Below are positions 11,370-20,440 of a stretch of DNA of 64,000 nt, piece after piece. Position 1 is the first letter of the stretch, and every line of letters begins with the position of its first letter. Made by a program: the position numbers and the translations under genes. The notes beneath the pieces are model-generated. The model had not been told where the DNA came from and made no database searches. It saw nothing but the letters and a program-made list of their open reading frames with translations. Source of the stretch: Arthrobacter sp. FB24 (GTDB taxonomy: Bacteria; Actinomycetota; Actinomycetes; Actinomycetales; Micrococcaceae); NCBI RefSeq assembly GCF_000196235.1, contig NC_008541.1, forward strand, positions 4,526,001-4,590,000, given 5' to 3'.

Positions 11370-12020
11370 TTACCTTTCATTCGAAGTATTCCCTGTCCGG
11401 GTGTCGAAGCCGCCGGGACAGCTCACCACGCGCGTGACGAGTTCGCGCCAGGACTCGTTAAGTCGCTCCGGAGTCACCTGGTGCACCCGCACGGCGTACA
11501 GCAACCTTTCCGGATCCAGGGTGGAGCTGAGTGACATTGCCATAAGCCAGGGATCCGCTGTCACTCCGGCCGCCCGCAGGAGCATTTCGATGTGCCGGTG
11601 CCAGAGCACAGCGGCCGGCACGTCGAAGCGGTTGTAGGCGGAGGCGTCCGCGGCCCGGGCCAGTTCCCCGTACTCCAGGACATAGGCAATCCGCGCAGCA
11701 CCGAACGCCGCAAGCCGGTCCAGTGGCGGAGCACCCGGGCCGAGGGGCGGGGGACCGAACATGAACCGGCCCTGGAACTCGGCCTCCGAGTCACTGAGCA
11801 GCGTCATCATGAGACCTGCCCGGGAGCCAAACCGCCGGAAGACAGTACCTTTACCGACGCCCGCGCGCTCGGCCAGCCGGTCCATGGTGAGGCCGTCCGC
11901 CCCGCACTCCTCGATGAGTTCACGGGCAGCCCTGAGAAGCAGTTCCCGGTTGCGGGCGGCGTCGCTGCGTTCCGCTTCCCCGCCCTGTGGCGATCCGGAG
12001 CGGATTGGGATGAGGCTCAC
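11370..12020 (-). CDS. TetR/AcrR-family transcriptional regulator
   Basis: 216 residues with an N-terminal TetR helix-turn-helix (LTMDRLAERAGVGKGTVFRR, then FGSRAGLMMTLL) and a divergent all-helical ligand domain. It is divergent from the flavin reductase gene at 12147, with a palindromic site between them. It most likely represses itself and that reductase in response to a small toxic or oxidised compound, as is common for TetR/reductase pairs. The ligand cannot be deduced. It points the same way as the downstream peptide transporter but is separated from it by about 260 bases. Confidence 0.9.
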   Translation of the reverse strand: MSLIPIRSGSPQGGEAERSDAARNRELLLRAARELIEECGADGLTMDRLAERAGVGKGTVFRRFGSRAGLMMTLLSDSEAEFQGRFMFGPPPLGPGAPPLDRLAAFGAARIAYVLEYGELARAADASAYNRFDVPAAVLWHRHIEMLLRAAGVTADPWLMAMSLSSTLDPERLLYAVRVHQVTPERLNESWRELVTRVVSCPGGFDTRTGNTSNER

Positions 12021-12025
12021 AGATT

Positions 12026-12046
12026 TTATTCTAGCCCGGGGAATAA
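12026..12046. promoter_or_regulatory. Candidate TetR operator
   Basis: TTATTC and GAATAA half-sites face each other across nine bases centred on CCCGGG, six bases before the TetR start and about 100 bases before the divergent reductase. Arm length and position are typical of an autoregulatory TetR operator. The palindrome is seen; binding is inferred. Confidence 0.5.
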
Positions 12047-12146
12047 TATCCGGACCGTAGTCCGTTTAGCATGATGAAGGCACTCACCAGCCTCCGCGAC
12101 CAATAAGCCTGCGGACCCCTCCCGCGGCCGGAAACTAGGAGTTCAC

Positions 12147-12713
12147 ATGTCCAAGAGCACCGTACTTACGCTGGTCGGCAGCCTGCGCGCCGAATCCACC
12201 AACCAGAAGCTCGCCGAAGCCATCCAGCTGAACGCGCCCGAGCAGGTTGAGGTTGTCATCCACGAAAGCCTGGGCAACATCCCGTTCTACAACGAGGACA
12301 TTGACGTCGAGGGCCGGGTTCCGGCTGCAGCCGCCGCCCTCCGCGCCGCCGCCAACGACGCCGACGTCCTGCTGCTGGTCACGCCGGAGCACAACGGAAC
12401 CGTGCCCGCTTCGCTCAAGAACGCCATCGACTGGTTGTCGCGCCCCTTCGGCGCCGGCGCCCTCAACGGCAAGCCCACCGCCGTCGTCGGCACCGCCTTT
12501 GGCCAGTACGGCGGAGTCTGGGCACAGGACGAGGCCCGCAAGGCCGTCGGCATCGCCGGCGCCCGGGTCCTTGAAGATGCCAAGCTGGCTGTCCCCGGCT
12601 CGATGGTTCGCTTTGCCGAAGTCCACCCCAAGGATGACGCCGAAGTTGTGGAGCAGATCAAGGGCGTATTCGACGCCCTGGCCAACGCCGGAACAGCCGC
12701 CAAGGCTGCCTGA
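12147..12713 (+). CDS. NAD(P)H-dependent FMN reductase / quinone reductase family
   Basis: 188-residue flavodoxin-like protein of the FMN_red (ChrR/azoreductase/YhdA-like) family. Visible motifs are the N-terminal phosphate loop GSLRAESTNQKLA and the family sequence TPEHNGTVPASLKNAIDW, near residues 88-105, which contacts FMN. These enzymes reduce quinones, azo compounds, chromate or free FMN in the cytoplasm. AGGAG precedes the ATG by six bases. The divergent TetR gene suggests induction by a quinone-like or electrophilic stressor. A rho-independent terminator follows the stop. Confidence 0.92.
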   Translation: MSKSTVLTLVGSLRAESTNQKLAEAIQLNAPEQVEVVIHESLGNIPFYNEDIDVEGRVPAAAAALRAAANDADVLLLVTPEHNGTVPASLKNAIDWLSRPFGAGALNGKPTAVVGTAFGQYGGVWAQDEARKAVGIAGARVLEDAKLAVPGSMVRFAEVHPKDDAEVVEQIKGVFDALANAGTAAKAA

Positions 12714-12734
12714 CCACAGCCTTAACCGCACCAG

Positions 12735-12763
12735 ACGCCCTCGGCTATCGCCGGGGGCGTTTT
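12735..12763 (+). terminator. Rho-independent terminator after the flavin reductase
   Basis: ACGCCC/GGGCGT plus CGGC/GCCG form a strong stem with a small TATC loop, followed by TTTT. It lies 21 bases after the stop. Confidence 0.85.
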
Positions 12764-12882
12764 GCGTCACCATTCCGTGATGGAGCTGACGCAGAACCGT
12801 CACTCAGCACATATTCCGTACACAGTTGCACCGCCGTAACGTGGAGACGGGGACGTGCGAGAGCTGGAAGTGCGGTGCCTTC

Positions 12883-13725
12883 ATGATGGTCACGCCTGGG
12901 GTCCGGGCAGCTGCGGCGGCCGCCGCGTTGATACTTCCGCTGTGGCTCGGATCCTGCTCGCTGCCCCCTACGGCGTCCCTGGCAGGTACAACCGCCCAGC
13001 CGGGCAGCGTGCCGGAACCGCAACCTCTCCCGCCGCCGTTCCCTGGCGCCGCAACAACAACAACCGCCACACTCCCGGCATCCGCCGCCTCCGGACCGGA
13101 CATTGCAGTTTCCATCCCGGCGGCTAAACCCATGACGGGCGGCAGCATCATCCCGCAGGCAGGCATCAACGGCGCCGCGGCCGTCGACGGCGCCACCGCC
13201 GTATCCACAACCGGCGGCACCGTGCCCGCCACTGCAGCGTCAGGCGGCCCGGGCGCCTCCGGATCCGGCAGCCTGGCAGCTCCGAAGGAATCTGGCGCGG
13301 CCGGCCAGGCGGTGCCGCGAAGCGGTCTCGCCGGCGGGACGCCGGTGTACTTCGTGGCATTGGACGACGGCGGGAGCACCGGCGTGCGGTTCGGCTGCAA
13401 CGACAGCCTGGTGGCCGTCTTCCACAGCACCGCCGCAGCGGAGGAACCGCTCCGGGCCGCCTTCGGTGTCCTGCTGGGCGGCGGCGACTCCCCGGACGGG
13501 TTGTACAACTCCCTGCACAATTCCGCGCTGGACTACGTTTCCGCCTACTTCGACGGCACCACGGTGGTGGTGAACCTGACCGGAACCATCCGGCCCGGCG
13601 GCGTTTGCGACCTCCCCCGCCTCGAAGCCCAGCTCACGCACACGGCCGTGTCTGCCGTCGGCGCGGCGCGTGCGGAAATCTACGTGGACGGACAGCGGCT
13701 GACGGACGTCCTAAGCCTCCGGTGA
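12883..13725 (+). CDS. GerMN-domain-like lipoprotein
   Basis: About 280 residues. I place the start at the ATG of MMVTPGVRAAAAAA, since a signal peptide follows directly and ends in a lipobox (LGSC). The open frame extends 19 codons upstream without such features. After the lipid Cys comes a long Ala/Pro/Gly/Thr-rich, probably disordered spacer of about 130 residues. The C-terminal part (TPVYFVALDDGGSTGVRFGC to the end) resembles the GerMN domain of sporulation/germination protein GerM and of actinobacterial LpqB-like lipoproteins. It is probably anchored on the outer face of the membrane with an envelope role. Function is unknown. Confidence 0.75.
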   Translation: MMVTPGVRAAAAAAALILPLWLGSCSLPPTASLAGTTAQPGSVPEPQPLPPPFPGAATTTTATLPASAASGPDIAVSIPAAKPMTGGSIIPQAGINGAAAVDGATAVSTTGGTVPATAASGGPGASGSGSLAAPKESGAAGQAVPRSGLAGGTPVYFVALDDGGSTGVRFGCNDSLVAVFHSTAAAEEPLRAAFGVLLGGGDSPDGLYNSLHNSALDYVSAYFDGTTVVVNLTGTIRPGGVCDLPRLEAQLTHTAVSAVGAARAEIYVDGQRLTDVLSLR

Positions 13726-13770
13726 GCAGGAGGCTGCGGCAAATTGGGACCCTCCGAAGGGGCAGGGCAG

Positions 13771-14616
13771 TTAACTCCGCCGAAATAGTTCATCCATGGC
13801 CTCGTGGCTGCGGGCGCCGGCCAGTTCGGACCAGTTGCCGTCCCCGAGCACGTCGCCGGCCACCCTGGAGACGGTGGCGTACGCAGCCTTCGCGGTGTTG
13901 CCGCCGATGCTGATCCGGCGGACCCCGGCGTCGTGCAGTTCCCCCACGGAGGGCGCACCCAGGCCGGCGAGCGCATTCAGGGGCCCGGCGATCCGCCGGG
14001 ACAGATCATGGAGCACGTGCAGGTCCTGCACTCCGGGCACGAAGATTCCGTTGGCCCCTGCGGCCAGGTATGCGTCCGCACGCCGAAGGGTTTCCGTAAA
14101 GGCGCTGTCCGCAAACCTGCCGGACAGGTATGTGTCGGTGCGGGCGTTGATGAACAGGTCTACGCCCGCTTCCTCCGCCGCGCGGCGGACGACGGCGATC
14201 CGGCGCGCCTGTTCTCCCACGTCAGTCAGCGGCTCGTCGCCGGAGTCCTCCAAGTTGATACCGACGGCCCCGGCGGCCAGGACACTGCGGATGGTTTCCC
14301 GCAGCTCCCCGTCGTCAAACGTGCCCCCTCTGTCCGCGTACCCGGATTCGATGTCCGCGGTAACGGGCAGTTCCGTGGAGGCAGCGATGCGGCGAAGGGC
14401 CGCAACGGCCAGCTCGCGCGGAAGATGGTTCCCGTCCGGAAAGCCCAGGCTCCATGACAGGGCGGAACTGGACGTGGCCAGCGCCGCCGCCCCTGCCTCC
14501 TCCACCAGACGGGCGGACGCCACGTCCCAGACATTCACCAGGACCAGCGGCGCCGCGCCGTCGTGGAGTGCGTGGAAGACGGCGGCAGGGGATCCCGAGC
14601 GACTGTGCGATGTCAT
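13771..14616 (-). CDS. Isocitrate lyase/PEP mutase superfamily protein
   Basis: 281 residues with a TIM-barrel of the PEP-mutase/isocitrate lyase family. Signature stretches are VNVWDVASARLVEEAGAAA near the start, TADIESGYADRG near residue 90 and INLEDSGDE near residue 125; the acidic residues are those expected to bind Mg2+. Members cleave or rearrange 2-oxo or 2-hydroxy acids, for example oxaloacetate decarboxylase or methylisocitrate lyase. This short type without an isocitrate lyase Cys loop is often annotated only as PEP phosphonomutase. The start is the ATG at 14616; the frame extends 13 codons further. Divergent from the aminotransferase. Confidence 0.82.
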   Translation of the reverse strand: MTSHSRSGSPAAVFHALHDGAAPLVLVNVWDVASARLVEEAGAAALATSSSALSWSLGFPDGNHLPRELAVAALRRIAASTELPVTADIESGYADRGGTFDDGELRETIRSVLAAGAVGINLEDSGDEPLTDVGEQARRIAVVRRAAEEAGVDLFINARTDTYLSGRFADSAFTETLRRADAYLAAGANGIFVPGVQDLHVLHDLSRRIAGPLNALAGLGAPSVGELHDAGVRRISIGGNTAKAAYATVSRVAGDVLGDGNWSELAGARSHEAMDELFRRS

Positions 14617-14702
14617 GGGTCCATTCCATGCCCTGCGTCGCCCAAGGTAAAGCATTCCGTGACCGCGCCGGGAACTGAACCGGATTTTCTATCAACAAAC
14701 GT

Positions 14703-14717
14703 TGCCTAATTGACAAC
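14703..14717. promoter_or_regulatory. Imperfect operator-like palindrome in divergent gap
   Basis: TTGCC and GACAA face each other across about five A/T-rich bases, between the PEP-mutase-family gene and the aminotransferase. It overlaps the TTGACA box and is well placed to control both genes. No regulator is encoded next to it. Confidence 0.35.
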
Positions 14718-14726
14718 ATATGGCTG

Positions 14727-14732
14727 TATCCT
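14727..14732 (+). promoter_or_regulatory. -10-like box implying a leaderless aminotransferase mRNA
   Basis: TATCCT fits the actinobacterial TAnnnT -10 pattern. Transcription would start six to eight bases downstream, on or next to the GTG codons at 14733 and 14739. No ribosome site precedes either codon, so a leaderless transcript is the simplest reading. A TTGACA at 14710 is too close (11 bases) to be its -35 box. Confidence 0.4.
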
Positions 14733-16034
14733 GTGAATGTGACCCACGAAACACTCGACGCCGCCGCTGCCGATGTCCTGCCGGCCGAAGCCATTGACGC
14801 AATCGAACGCGCGGCAACGTCCGCCCACCGCCACGATGAACTTTTCTCGGAGCGCGCAGCCAATATCAAGCAGTCCGCCGTCCGCGACGTCTTTGACATC
14901 TCGCTCCGCCCGGGCCTGGTGTCACTAGCCGGTGGCAGCCCCTACCTGCAGTCCCTGCCGCTCGAACGGCTCGGCCAGACGGCAGCGAAGATCATCAGCG
15001 AACAGGGCCTGACGGCGCTCCAGTACGGCAACGGCCAGGGGACGGAAGAGCTCCGCACGCAGATCTGCGAGGTGATGGCGGCCGAGGGAATCCTCGACGC
15101 GGATCCCAGGAACGTGGTGATCACTGCCGGTTCCCAGTCTGCCCAGGACGTGGCCACGAAGGTGTTCTGCAACCCCGGGGATGTGGTGCTGGTGGAGGAC
15201 CCCACCTACGTGGGCGCCCTGAACACGTTTGAGGCCTACCAGGTGGAGGTGGCCACCGTCCCCATGGACGAGCACGGCCTGGTGCCGGACCTCCTCGAAG
15301 CCCGGATCGCCGCCCTGCAGACCGCCGGGAAGAACATCAAATTCCTCTACACCATCCCCAACTTCAACAACCCCTCCGGCATCACCCTGGCGGTGGAGCG
15401 GCGGCAGGAGATCGTGGATATATGCCGCAAGGCGAATATCCTGGTGCTGGAGGACAACCCCTACGGACTCCTCCGCTTCGACGGCAAGCCCCTCGCCCCG
15501 CTGCGGGCGGCCAATCCCGACGACGTCATCTACATGGGCTCGTTCTCCAAGATCTTTGCCCCGGGGCTGCGGATTGGCTGGGCCTTGGTGCCGGCACACC
15601 TCCAGCGCCGCTATTACCTGGCGTCCGAGGCCGTGACCCTTTGCCCGTCGACGCTGAACCAGATGCTGGTCTCCGCCTATCTGCGTGACTACGACTGGAA
15701 AGGGCAGATCGAAACCTATCGCGGGCTCTACGCCGAGCGCTGCCAAGCGATGCTCGCCGCCTTGGAGGAGTACATGCCGGAGGGGCTCAGCTGGACCCGG
15801 CCCGAGGGCGGCTTCTTCGTCTGGGTAACGCTGCCCGAGGGCGTGGACACGTACCCGCTGCTGCGCAAGGCGATCGACGCCGGCGTGGTGTTCATTCCGG
15901 GAGCGGCATTCACGCATTCGGACGAACCGTCCAACAAACTGCGCCTCGCCTTTAGTGCGGTTCCGCCCGAGACCATCGCCGAGGGCGTACGGCGGCTCGC
16001 GCCGGTACTGCGGGACGCCGTCGCGGCGCTGTAG
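14733..16034 (+). CDS. PLP-dependent aminotransferase, class I/II (aminoadipate/LysN-like)
   Basis: 433 residues of fold-type-I aminotransferase. The PLP lysine is in GSFSKIFAPGLRIGW (about residue 273) and the phosphate/substrate Arg is in NKLRLAFS near the C-terminus. The family Asn-Pro motif appears as IPNFNNPSG. It resembles the 2-aminoadipate/valine-pyruvate/dihydroxyphenylglycine transaminase branch used with aromatic or branched substrates. There is no N-terminal GntR domain, so it is not a MocR regulator. The start is GTG at 14733 or 14739, with no ribosome site. Substrate uncertain. Confidence 0.9.
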   Translation: MNVTHETLDAAAADVLPAEAIDAIERAATSAHRHDELFSERAANIKQSAVRDVFDISLRPGLVSLAGGSPYLQSLPLERLGQTAAKIISEQGLTALQYGNGQGTEELRTQICEVMAAEGILDADPRNVVITAGSQSAQDVATKVFCNPGDVVLVEDPTYVGALNTFEAYQVEVATVPMDEHGLVPDLLEARIAALQTAGKNIKFLYTIPNFNNPSGITLAVERRQEIVDICRKANILVLEDNPYGLLRFDGKPLAPLRAANPDDVIYMGSFSKIFAPGLRIGWALVPAHLQRRYYLASEAVTLCPSTLNQMLVSAYLRDYDWKGQIETYRGLYAERCQAMLAALEEYMPEGLSWTRPEGGFFVWVTLPEGVDTYPLLRKAIDAGVVFIPGAAFTHSDEPSNKLRLAFSAVPPETIAEGVRRLAPVLRDAVAAL

Positions 16035-16101
16035 CCTGAAGCATCACTGCATGCAGCTGGGCATTTTTCATTAGGCTGACCGATCCCTTAGGAGCAGGAG
16101 C

Positions 16102-16533
16102 ATGACCGGAATTATTGTTGTCGGTGTTGACGGCAGCGAGACCGCAATGCGGGCCGCAGAAACAGCACAGGGCCTGGCCGCGTCACTGGGCGCGACCCTC
16201 CATGTGGTCACGGCCTTTGACAGTGACCGCACAGAGGTCTACGGCAGCGGCAGCGACCGCTGGATTGTGTCCGACGCAGGGGACGCCGAAAAGGTGGCCA
16301 AAGACGTTGCCACCCGGTTGAGCACGGGCGAACTGAAGGTCACTTACTCAGCGGCACGGGGCAAACCGGCGGAAGCCCTGATCAAGGAAGCCGAGCGTTT
16401 CGACGCCCGCATGATCGTGGTGGGCAACCGCCGGATGCGCGGGCTCGGCCGGGTCCTGGGCAGCGTCGCCAACAGCGTGGCGCACAACGCCCCGTGCGAC
16501 GTCTACATCGCCAAGACTGACGTGGCCGACTAG
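16102..16533 (+). CDS. Universal stress protein, UspA family
   Basis: 143-residue single Usp domain starting GIIVVGVDGSETAMRAAE. The C-terminal nucleotide loop reads VVGNRRMRGLGRVLGS. The second Gly of the ATP-binding pattern G-2x-G-9x-G-S/T is Arg and the spacing is one residue short. ATP binding is therefore doubtful, although this variant is common in actinobacteria. A double ribosome site (GGAGCAGGAGC) precedes the ATG. Its stop lies six bases from the convergent acyl-CoA ligase stop. General stress role in the cytoplasm; specifics unknown. Confidence 0.92.
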   Translation: MTGIIVVGVDGSETAMRAAETAQGLAASLGATLHVVTAFDSDRTEVYGSGSDRWIVSDAGDAEKVAKDVATRLSTGELKVTYSAARGKPAEALIKEAERFDARMIVVGNRRMRGLGRVLGSVANSVAHNAPCDVYIAKTDVAD

Positions 16534-16539
16534 CGCTTC

Positions 16540-18132
16540 TCAGGCCGACTGGGCCGTCTTGAGCATCCTGCGAAGAATCTTCCCGGAGGCGGACTTGGGC
16601 ACGGCCTCGATGAACTCCACCCGGCGGATCTTCTTGAAGGGTGCCACCCGGGAGGCCACGAAGTCGATGACGCCGTCTTCATCGAGCGCTTCCCCTTCCG
16701 CGCCCGGCTGACGCACGACGAAGGCCATCGGCACTTCCTGGCCGTCGGCGTCGGGTGTCCCAATCACGGCGGCATCGGCGATGCCCGGGTGCGACAGCAG
16801 CAGCGCCTCAAGTTCGGCCGGTGCGATCTGGTATCCCTTGTATTTGATGAGTTCCTTCAGCCGGTCCACGATGGTCACCACACCGTCGGCCCGGACTGTC
16901 GCGATGTCACCAGTGTGCAGGAAACCGTCCGGGTCCAGGGTGTCGGCCGTTTCCTCCGGACGGTTGAGGTATCCAAGCATGACATTCGGTCCCCGGCACA
17001 GCAGGTGGCCCGGGGCACTGGTTCCCTCCGCCGGGATGTCGATGTCCTCGCCTGTGGCAGGGTCCACCAGCCGGCATTCCATGTTGGGCACCGTGAAGCC
17101 CACCGAGCTCACCGGAACGTCCGGCGCATCCACCGGGATCAGGTGCGACACAGGACTCATCTCCGTCATCCCGTAACCCTGCAGCACACGGCAATGGAGG
17201 CGTTCGGCGAGCGTGGCGCCGAGTTCCCCGTCGAGCGGCGCGGCACCGGACAGCGTGGTGTGGACGGAGCTGAGATCGTACTCCGCAACGAGCGGGTGTT
17301 TGGACAACGCCACGGCCACCGGCGGCGCGATGAACAGGTACGTGCATTTGTGGTCCTGGATGGTGCGCAGGAACTCGGCGAGGTCGAACCGGGGCATGGT
17401 GACCAGGCAGGCCCGTTCCCGCAGTGCGAGGTTCAACAGGACAGTAAGCCCGTAGATGTGAAAGAACGGCAGCAGGGCAAGAAGCCGGTCCTGCGGCTTC
17501 ACCTTCAGAAGCCCGCGGGACTGTTCCACGTTGGCCACGAGGTTGCGGTGGCTGAGCTTCACGCCTTTGGGCCGCCCGGTGGTACCGGAGGAGTACGGCA
17601 GCACGGCCACATGGGTGGCCGGGTCGAAGGAAACGGCAGGTACCGGCGCTCCGGCGGTGAGCAGGTCCTTCAGCGAGGGGTGACCCGGGGCGCCGTCGAG
17701 CACCACGAGCCGGTCCGCCGGGATCCCGGCACGCTCGGCCGCCTGCACGGCACCCGGAAGCAGGGCGGACACCGTGAACAGCCACGTTGCAGCGGCGTCC
17801 TGCAGCTGAAGCGTGATTTCATCGGCGGTATAGAGCGAGTTAATGGTGGTGATGGTGGCGCCGGCCCGGAGCAGGCCGTGGAAGACGGCAGCGAACGCCG
17901 GGACGTTGGGGCAGAGGATTGCGGCAACCCCGTGCGGACCTAGTCCCTGTGCGGAGACTGCTCCCGCCACGGCGTCGATCTGTTCCAGCAACTGGCGGTA
18001 GGAGGTTTCCGCGCCGCTGCTGCCGTCTACGACGGCGGTCCGGTCCAGATCCGCTTCCGTGAGACCCCCGAAGAGGTACTCATAAACGCTTTGGTCCGGG
18101 ATGACAACATCCGAAAAGGGGCTTGAGAACAC
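16540..18132 (-). CDS. Acyl-CoA ligase, AMP-forming (4-coumarate:CoA ligase-like)
   Basis: 530 residues of the ANL superfamily. The P-loop motif is YSSGTTGRPKGVKLSH (about residues 180-195), the A5-like motif is QGYGMTEMSP, the A8 region is DRLKELIKYKGYQIAP, and the catalytic lysine is in PKSASGKILRRML near the C-terminus. This motif set is typical of plant-type 4-coumarate:CoA ligases, so it probably activates an aryl or fatty acid as its CoA thioester via the acyl-adenylate. AAAGGAG stands seven bases before the GTG start. Monocistronic, with no aromatic side-chain degradation genes adjacent. Confidence 0.92.
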   Translation of the reverse strand: MFSSPFSDVVIPDQSVYEYLFGGLTEADLDRTAVVDGSSGAETSYRQLLEQIDAVAGAVSAQGLGPHGVAAILCPNVPAFAAVFHGLLRAGATITTINSLYTADEITLQLQDAAATWLFTVSALLPGAVQAAERAGIPADRLVVLDGAPGHPSLKDLLTAGAPVPAVSFDPATHVAVLPYSSGTTGRPKGVKLSHRNLVANVEQSRGLLKVKPQDRLLALLPFFHIYGLTVLLNLALRERACLVTMPRFDLAEFLRTIQDHKCTYLFIAPPVAVALSKHPLVAEYDLSSVHTTLSGAAPLDGELGATLAERLHCRVLQGYGMTEMSPVSHLIPVDAPDVPVSSVGFTVPNMECRLVDPATGEDIDIPAEGTSAPGHLLCRGPNVMLGYLNRPEETADTLDPDGFLHTGDIATVRADGVVTIVDRLKELIKYKGYQIAPAELEALLLSHPGIADAAVIGTPDADGQEVPMAFVVRQPGAEGEALDEDGVIDFVASRVAPFKKIRRVEFIEAVPKSASGKILRRMLKTAQSA

Positions 18133-18319
18133 GCAACATCTCCTTTGATCCGCTCCAGCAGCTGGCGGTAATTTCCGGCGGCAGCTGGTGCAACTCTAGT
18201 TCGGCATGTCAAGGATGCAGCGTCCCCGGCTTGACCGGCGTCACTCTCCCTGGTGGGCAGCCTCACCCGATTTTCGGCGGAATCACGCGGTTTACAGCGA
18301 TAAAATTGGAAGGTGCTCG

Positions 18320-18700
18320 ATGGTGCGGACATCCGAGTACCGTCGACCTCAGGGGAACATCATTCTTACGCTTCAGCGCCGCCAGCTAGTAGGGCACGAC
18401 ATCCTTCTTGCCCGCCACGGGAACCACATCAGCACCATGCGTGTGGACCGCGCCAATGACCGGGTGATCGCGTTCCTCGACGACGGTTCCACGGACACCG
18501 CCCCCAACCTGATCGCTCCCGGCCTGAATCTTCCGGAGACCATCCGAAGCGTCATGCGCGATGACTGGAAGTTCTTTGCGGTGGTCACTGCGTGCGTCAC
18601 CGGCTTCTCCGGCGCGATGATCGCAGCGGCTGTAGCCCTGAGCGGACTGACGTCCGATCCGGCCCTGGCCCAGATGCTCGCGAACTACCCCGCCTACTAG
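18320..18700 (+). CDS. Small membrane protein of unknown function
   Basis: 126 residues, starting at the ATG after GGAAGG. The first 75 residues are polar and basic. One strong hydrophobic helix (FFAVVTACVTGFSGAMIAAA) lies near residues 84-108, followed by a short tail. I do not recognise the family. A good ribosome site, a long perfect terminator just after the stop and normal codon use support a real gene. Confidence 0.7.
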   Translation: MVRTSEYRRPQGNIILTLQRRQLVGHDILLARHGNHISTMRVDRANDRVIAFLDDGSTDTAPNLIAPGLNLPETIRSVMRDDWKFFAVVTACVTGFSGAMIAAAVALSGLTSDPALAQMLANYPAY

Positions 18701-18710
18701 GCCGCCTGGC

Positions 18711-18757
18711 ACGAAGGAACCCCGCCGCTGAATTTTCCAGCGGCGGGGTTCCTTCGT
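18711..18757. terminator. Strong terminator between the small membrane protein and bkdC
   Basis: A perfect 20-bp stem (ACGAAGGAACCCCGCCGCTG and its complement) with a seven-base A/T-rich loop, 11 bases after the stop. It also lies 46 bases past the end of bkdC on the other strand, so it could act in both directions. Confidence 0.88.
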
Positions 18758-18803
18758 TCTTGGCGATTCCCGTCCGGGACGCCCTCATCCAGTCCGATGC
18801 GTC

Positions 18804-20387
18804 CTAGTCCAGCAGGAGGGCCGGCTCCTCAAGGATTGCCGCAACGTCCGCCATGAAGCGCGCCGAGAGGTCCCCGTCCACCACCCGGTGGTCGAATGAA
18901 CCGCCCAGGGTGGTGATCCAACGCGGGATGACTTCGCCGTCCAGGACCCACGGCTTCTGCTTGATGGTGCCAAACGCCACGATGGCCACCTCGCCGGGAT
19001 TGATGATCGGGGTGCCGGTGTCGATGCCCAGGGCACCGATGTTGGTGACCGTCAGGGTGCCGCCCTGCATCTCCGCGGGCCGGGTCTTGCCGGCGCGGGC
19101 AGTGGTGGCCAGGTCGTTGAGTGCCAGGGCCAGTTCCTTGAGCGATAGGTCCTGTGCGTTCTTGATGTTCGGCACCATCAGGCCGCGCGGGGTTGCCGCT
19201 GCGATGCCCAGGTTCATGAAGTGCTTGACGTGGATCTCGGCCGTGTCGCTGCCGTCGGCGCTGTCCACCCACGTGGCGTTGACGCTGGGGTTGCGGGCGG
19301 CGGCCCAGATCACTGCCTTGGCCAGGATCAACAGCGGGGAGACCTTGATGCCTTCGAAGTCACGCGACACCTTGAGCCGCTTGACGAACTCCATGGTGCG
19401 GCTGGCGTCGACGTCCACGAAGATGCTCACGTGCGGTGCGGCGAACGCGGACTCCACCATCGCCTTGGCCGTGGCCTTGCGGACACCCTTGACGGGAATC
19501 CGCTCGATCCGCTGGTCCTGGGGCCGGCCGGACTTGCCCCAGAAGGTGTCCGCCTTGTCCACCTCGGCGTCGCGCTGGGCCTGGTAGCTCACCAGGTCCT
19601 CCCGGGTGACTTCGCCACGCGCGCCCGTGGCGACAACGTCTGCGAGGTCGATCCCGAGGTCGCGGGCAATCTTGCGCACCGGAGGCTTCGCCAGGACCCG
19701 GTTGACCAGGCCGCTGATGGTACCGCCGAGGGTGGGACGCCCGGAAGCTTCTTCGGGAACCCCCGCGGTGTCGGGGGTGCCGGAGGCGGAAGCTGCGCCG
19801 GCGTTGATCCAGATGCCTTGGGTTTCGACCGGCTCGGCCAAAGGGGCGGGCTCAACCACCGGCGAGGTGGCCGCAGCCGGTGCCGGCAGTACCGCCGCGG
19901 ACGGCGACGCCTTGCGCGGGCGGCGTTTGACGGCGTCGGCCTTGGGACCCGAGCCCACCAGGGGACCTACGGCCTTGCCGGAGGCGGGAACAGCCTGCGC
20001 GCCTGGCGTCCCGCTGTCTTGCTCGTCGTGATCCTCGAAGAGTTTCCCGTACATCGGGGCGTTCGCGGTGGGAGCTGCGGGCGTCTGTGCTGCAGCTGCG
20101 GGGGCCACCGGAACAGGCGCATCCGCAGGCGTGGGGTCGCCGGACACGGCGTCGCTCACGCTGATGATCGGAGTGCCGACGTCGACCGTGACCCCCACGG
20201 GAACGAGCAGTTCGGTGACCGTCCCCGCAAACGGCGAAGGGAGTTCCACGAGGGACTTTGCCGTTTCGATTTCGCACAGGATGTCATTGATCGCGACGCT
20301 GTCACCGGGCTTGACGTTCCACGAAACGATCTCGGCCTCGGTCAGCCCTTCGCCCACATCGGGGAGGTTGAACTTGTTTACAGTCAT
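18804..20387 (-). CDS. bkdC: Dihydrolipoamide acyltransferase (E2) of branched-chain 2-oxoacid dehydrogenase
   Basis: 527 residues in the standard E2 order. A single lipoyl domain carries the lipoyl lysine K44 in [10 protein letters not shown] long Ala/Pro-rich linker follows, then a peripheral-subunit-binding domain around residues 235-270 ([20 protein letters not shown]). The C-terminal catalytic domain has the active-site His and Asp in FDHRVVDGD. It transfers the acyl group from E1 to CoA. The start is the ATG of [10 protein letters not shown], with GAGGAC upstream; the open frame reaches 12 codons higher. It follows E1-beta by 53 bases. No E3 gene is in the window. Confidence 0.93.
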   Translation of the reverse strand: MTVNKFNLPDVGEGLTEAEIVSWNVKPGDSVAINDILCEIETAKSLVELPSPFAGTVTELLVPVGVTVDVGTPIISVSDAVSGDPTPADAPVPVAPAAAAQTPAAPTANAPMYGKLFEDHDEQDSGTPGAQAVPASGKAVGPLVGSGPKADAVKRRPRKASPSAAVLPAPAAATSPVVEPAPLAEPVETQGIWINAGAASASGTPDTAGVPEEASGRPTLGGTISGLVNRVLAKPPVRKIARDLGIDLADVVATGARGEVTREDLVSYQAQRDAEVDKADTFWGKSGRPQDQRIERIPVKGVRKATAKAMVESAFAAPHVSIFVDVDASRTMEFVKRLKVSRDFEGIKVSPLLILAKAVIWAAARNPSVNATWVDSADGSDTAEIHVKHFMNLGIAAATPRGLMVPNIKNAQDLSLKELALALNDLATTARAGKTRPAEMQGGTLTVTNIGALGIDTGTPIINPGEVAIVAFGTIKQKPWVLDGEVIPRWITTLGGSFDHRVVDGDLSARFMADVAAILEEPALLLD

Positions 20388-20440
20388 GGGGTCCTCGGTT
20401 TGGAAGGCGTCGTGAGCAGGCAATCTTCAGGACGCAGTTG

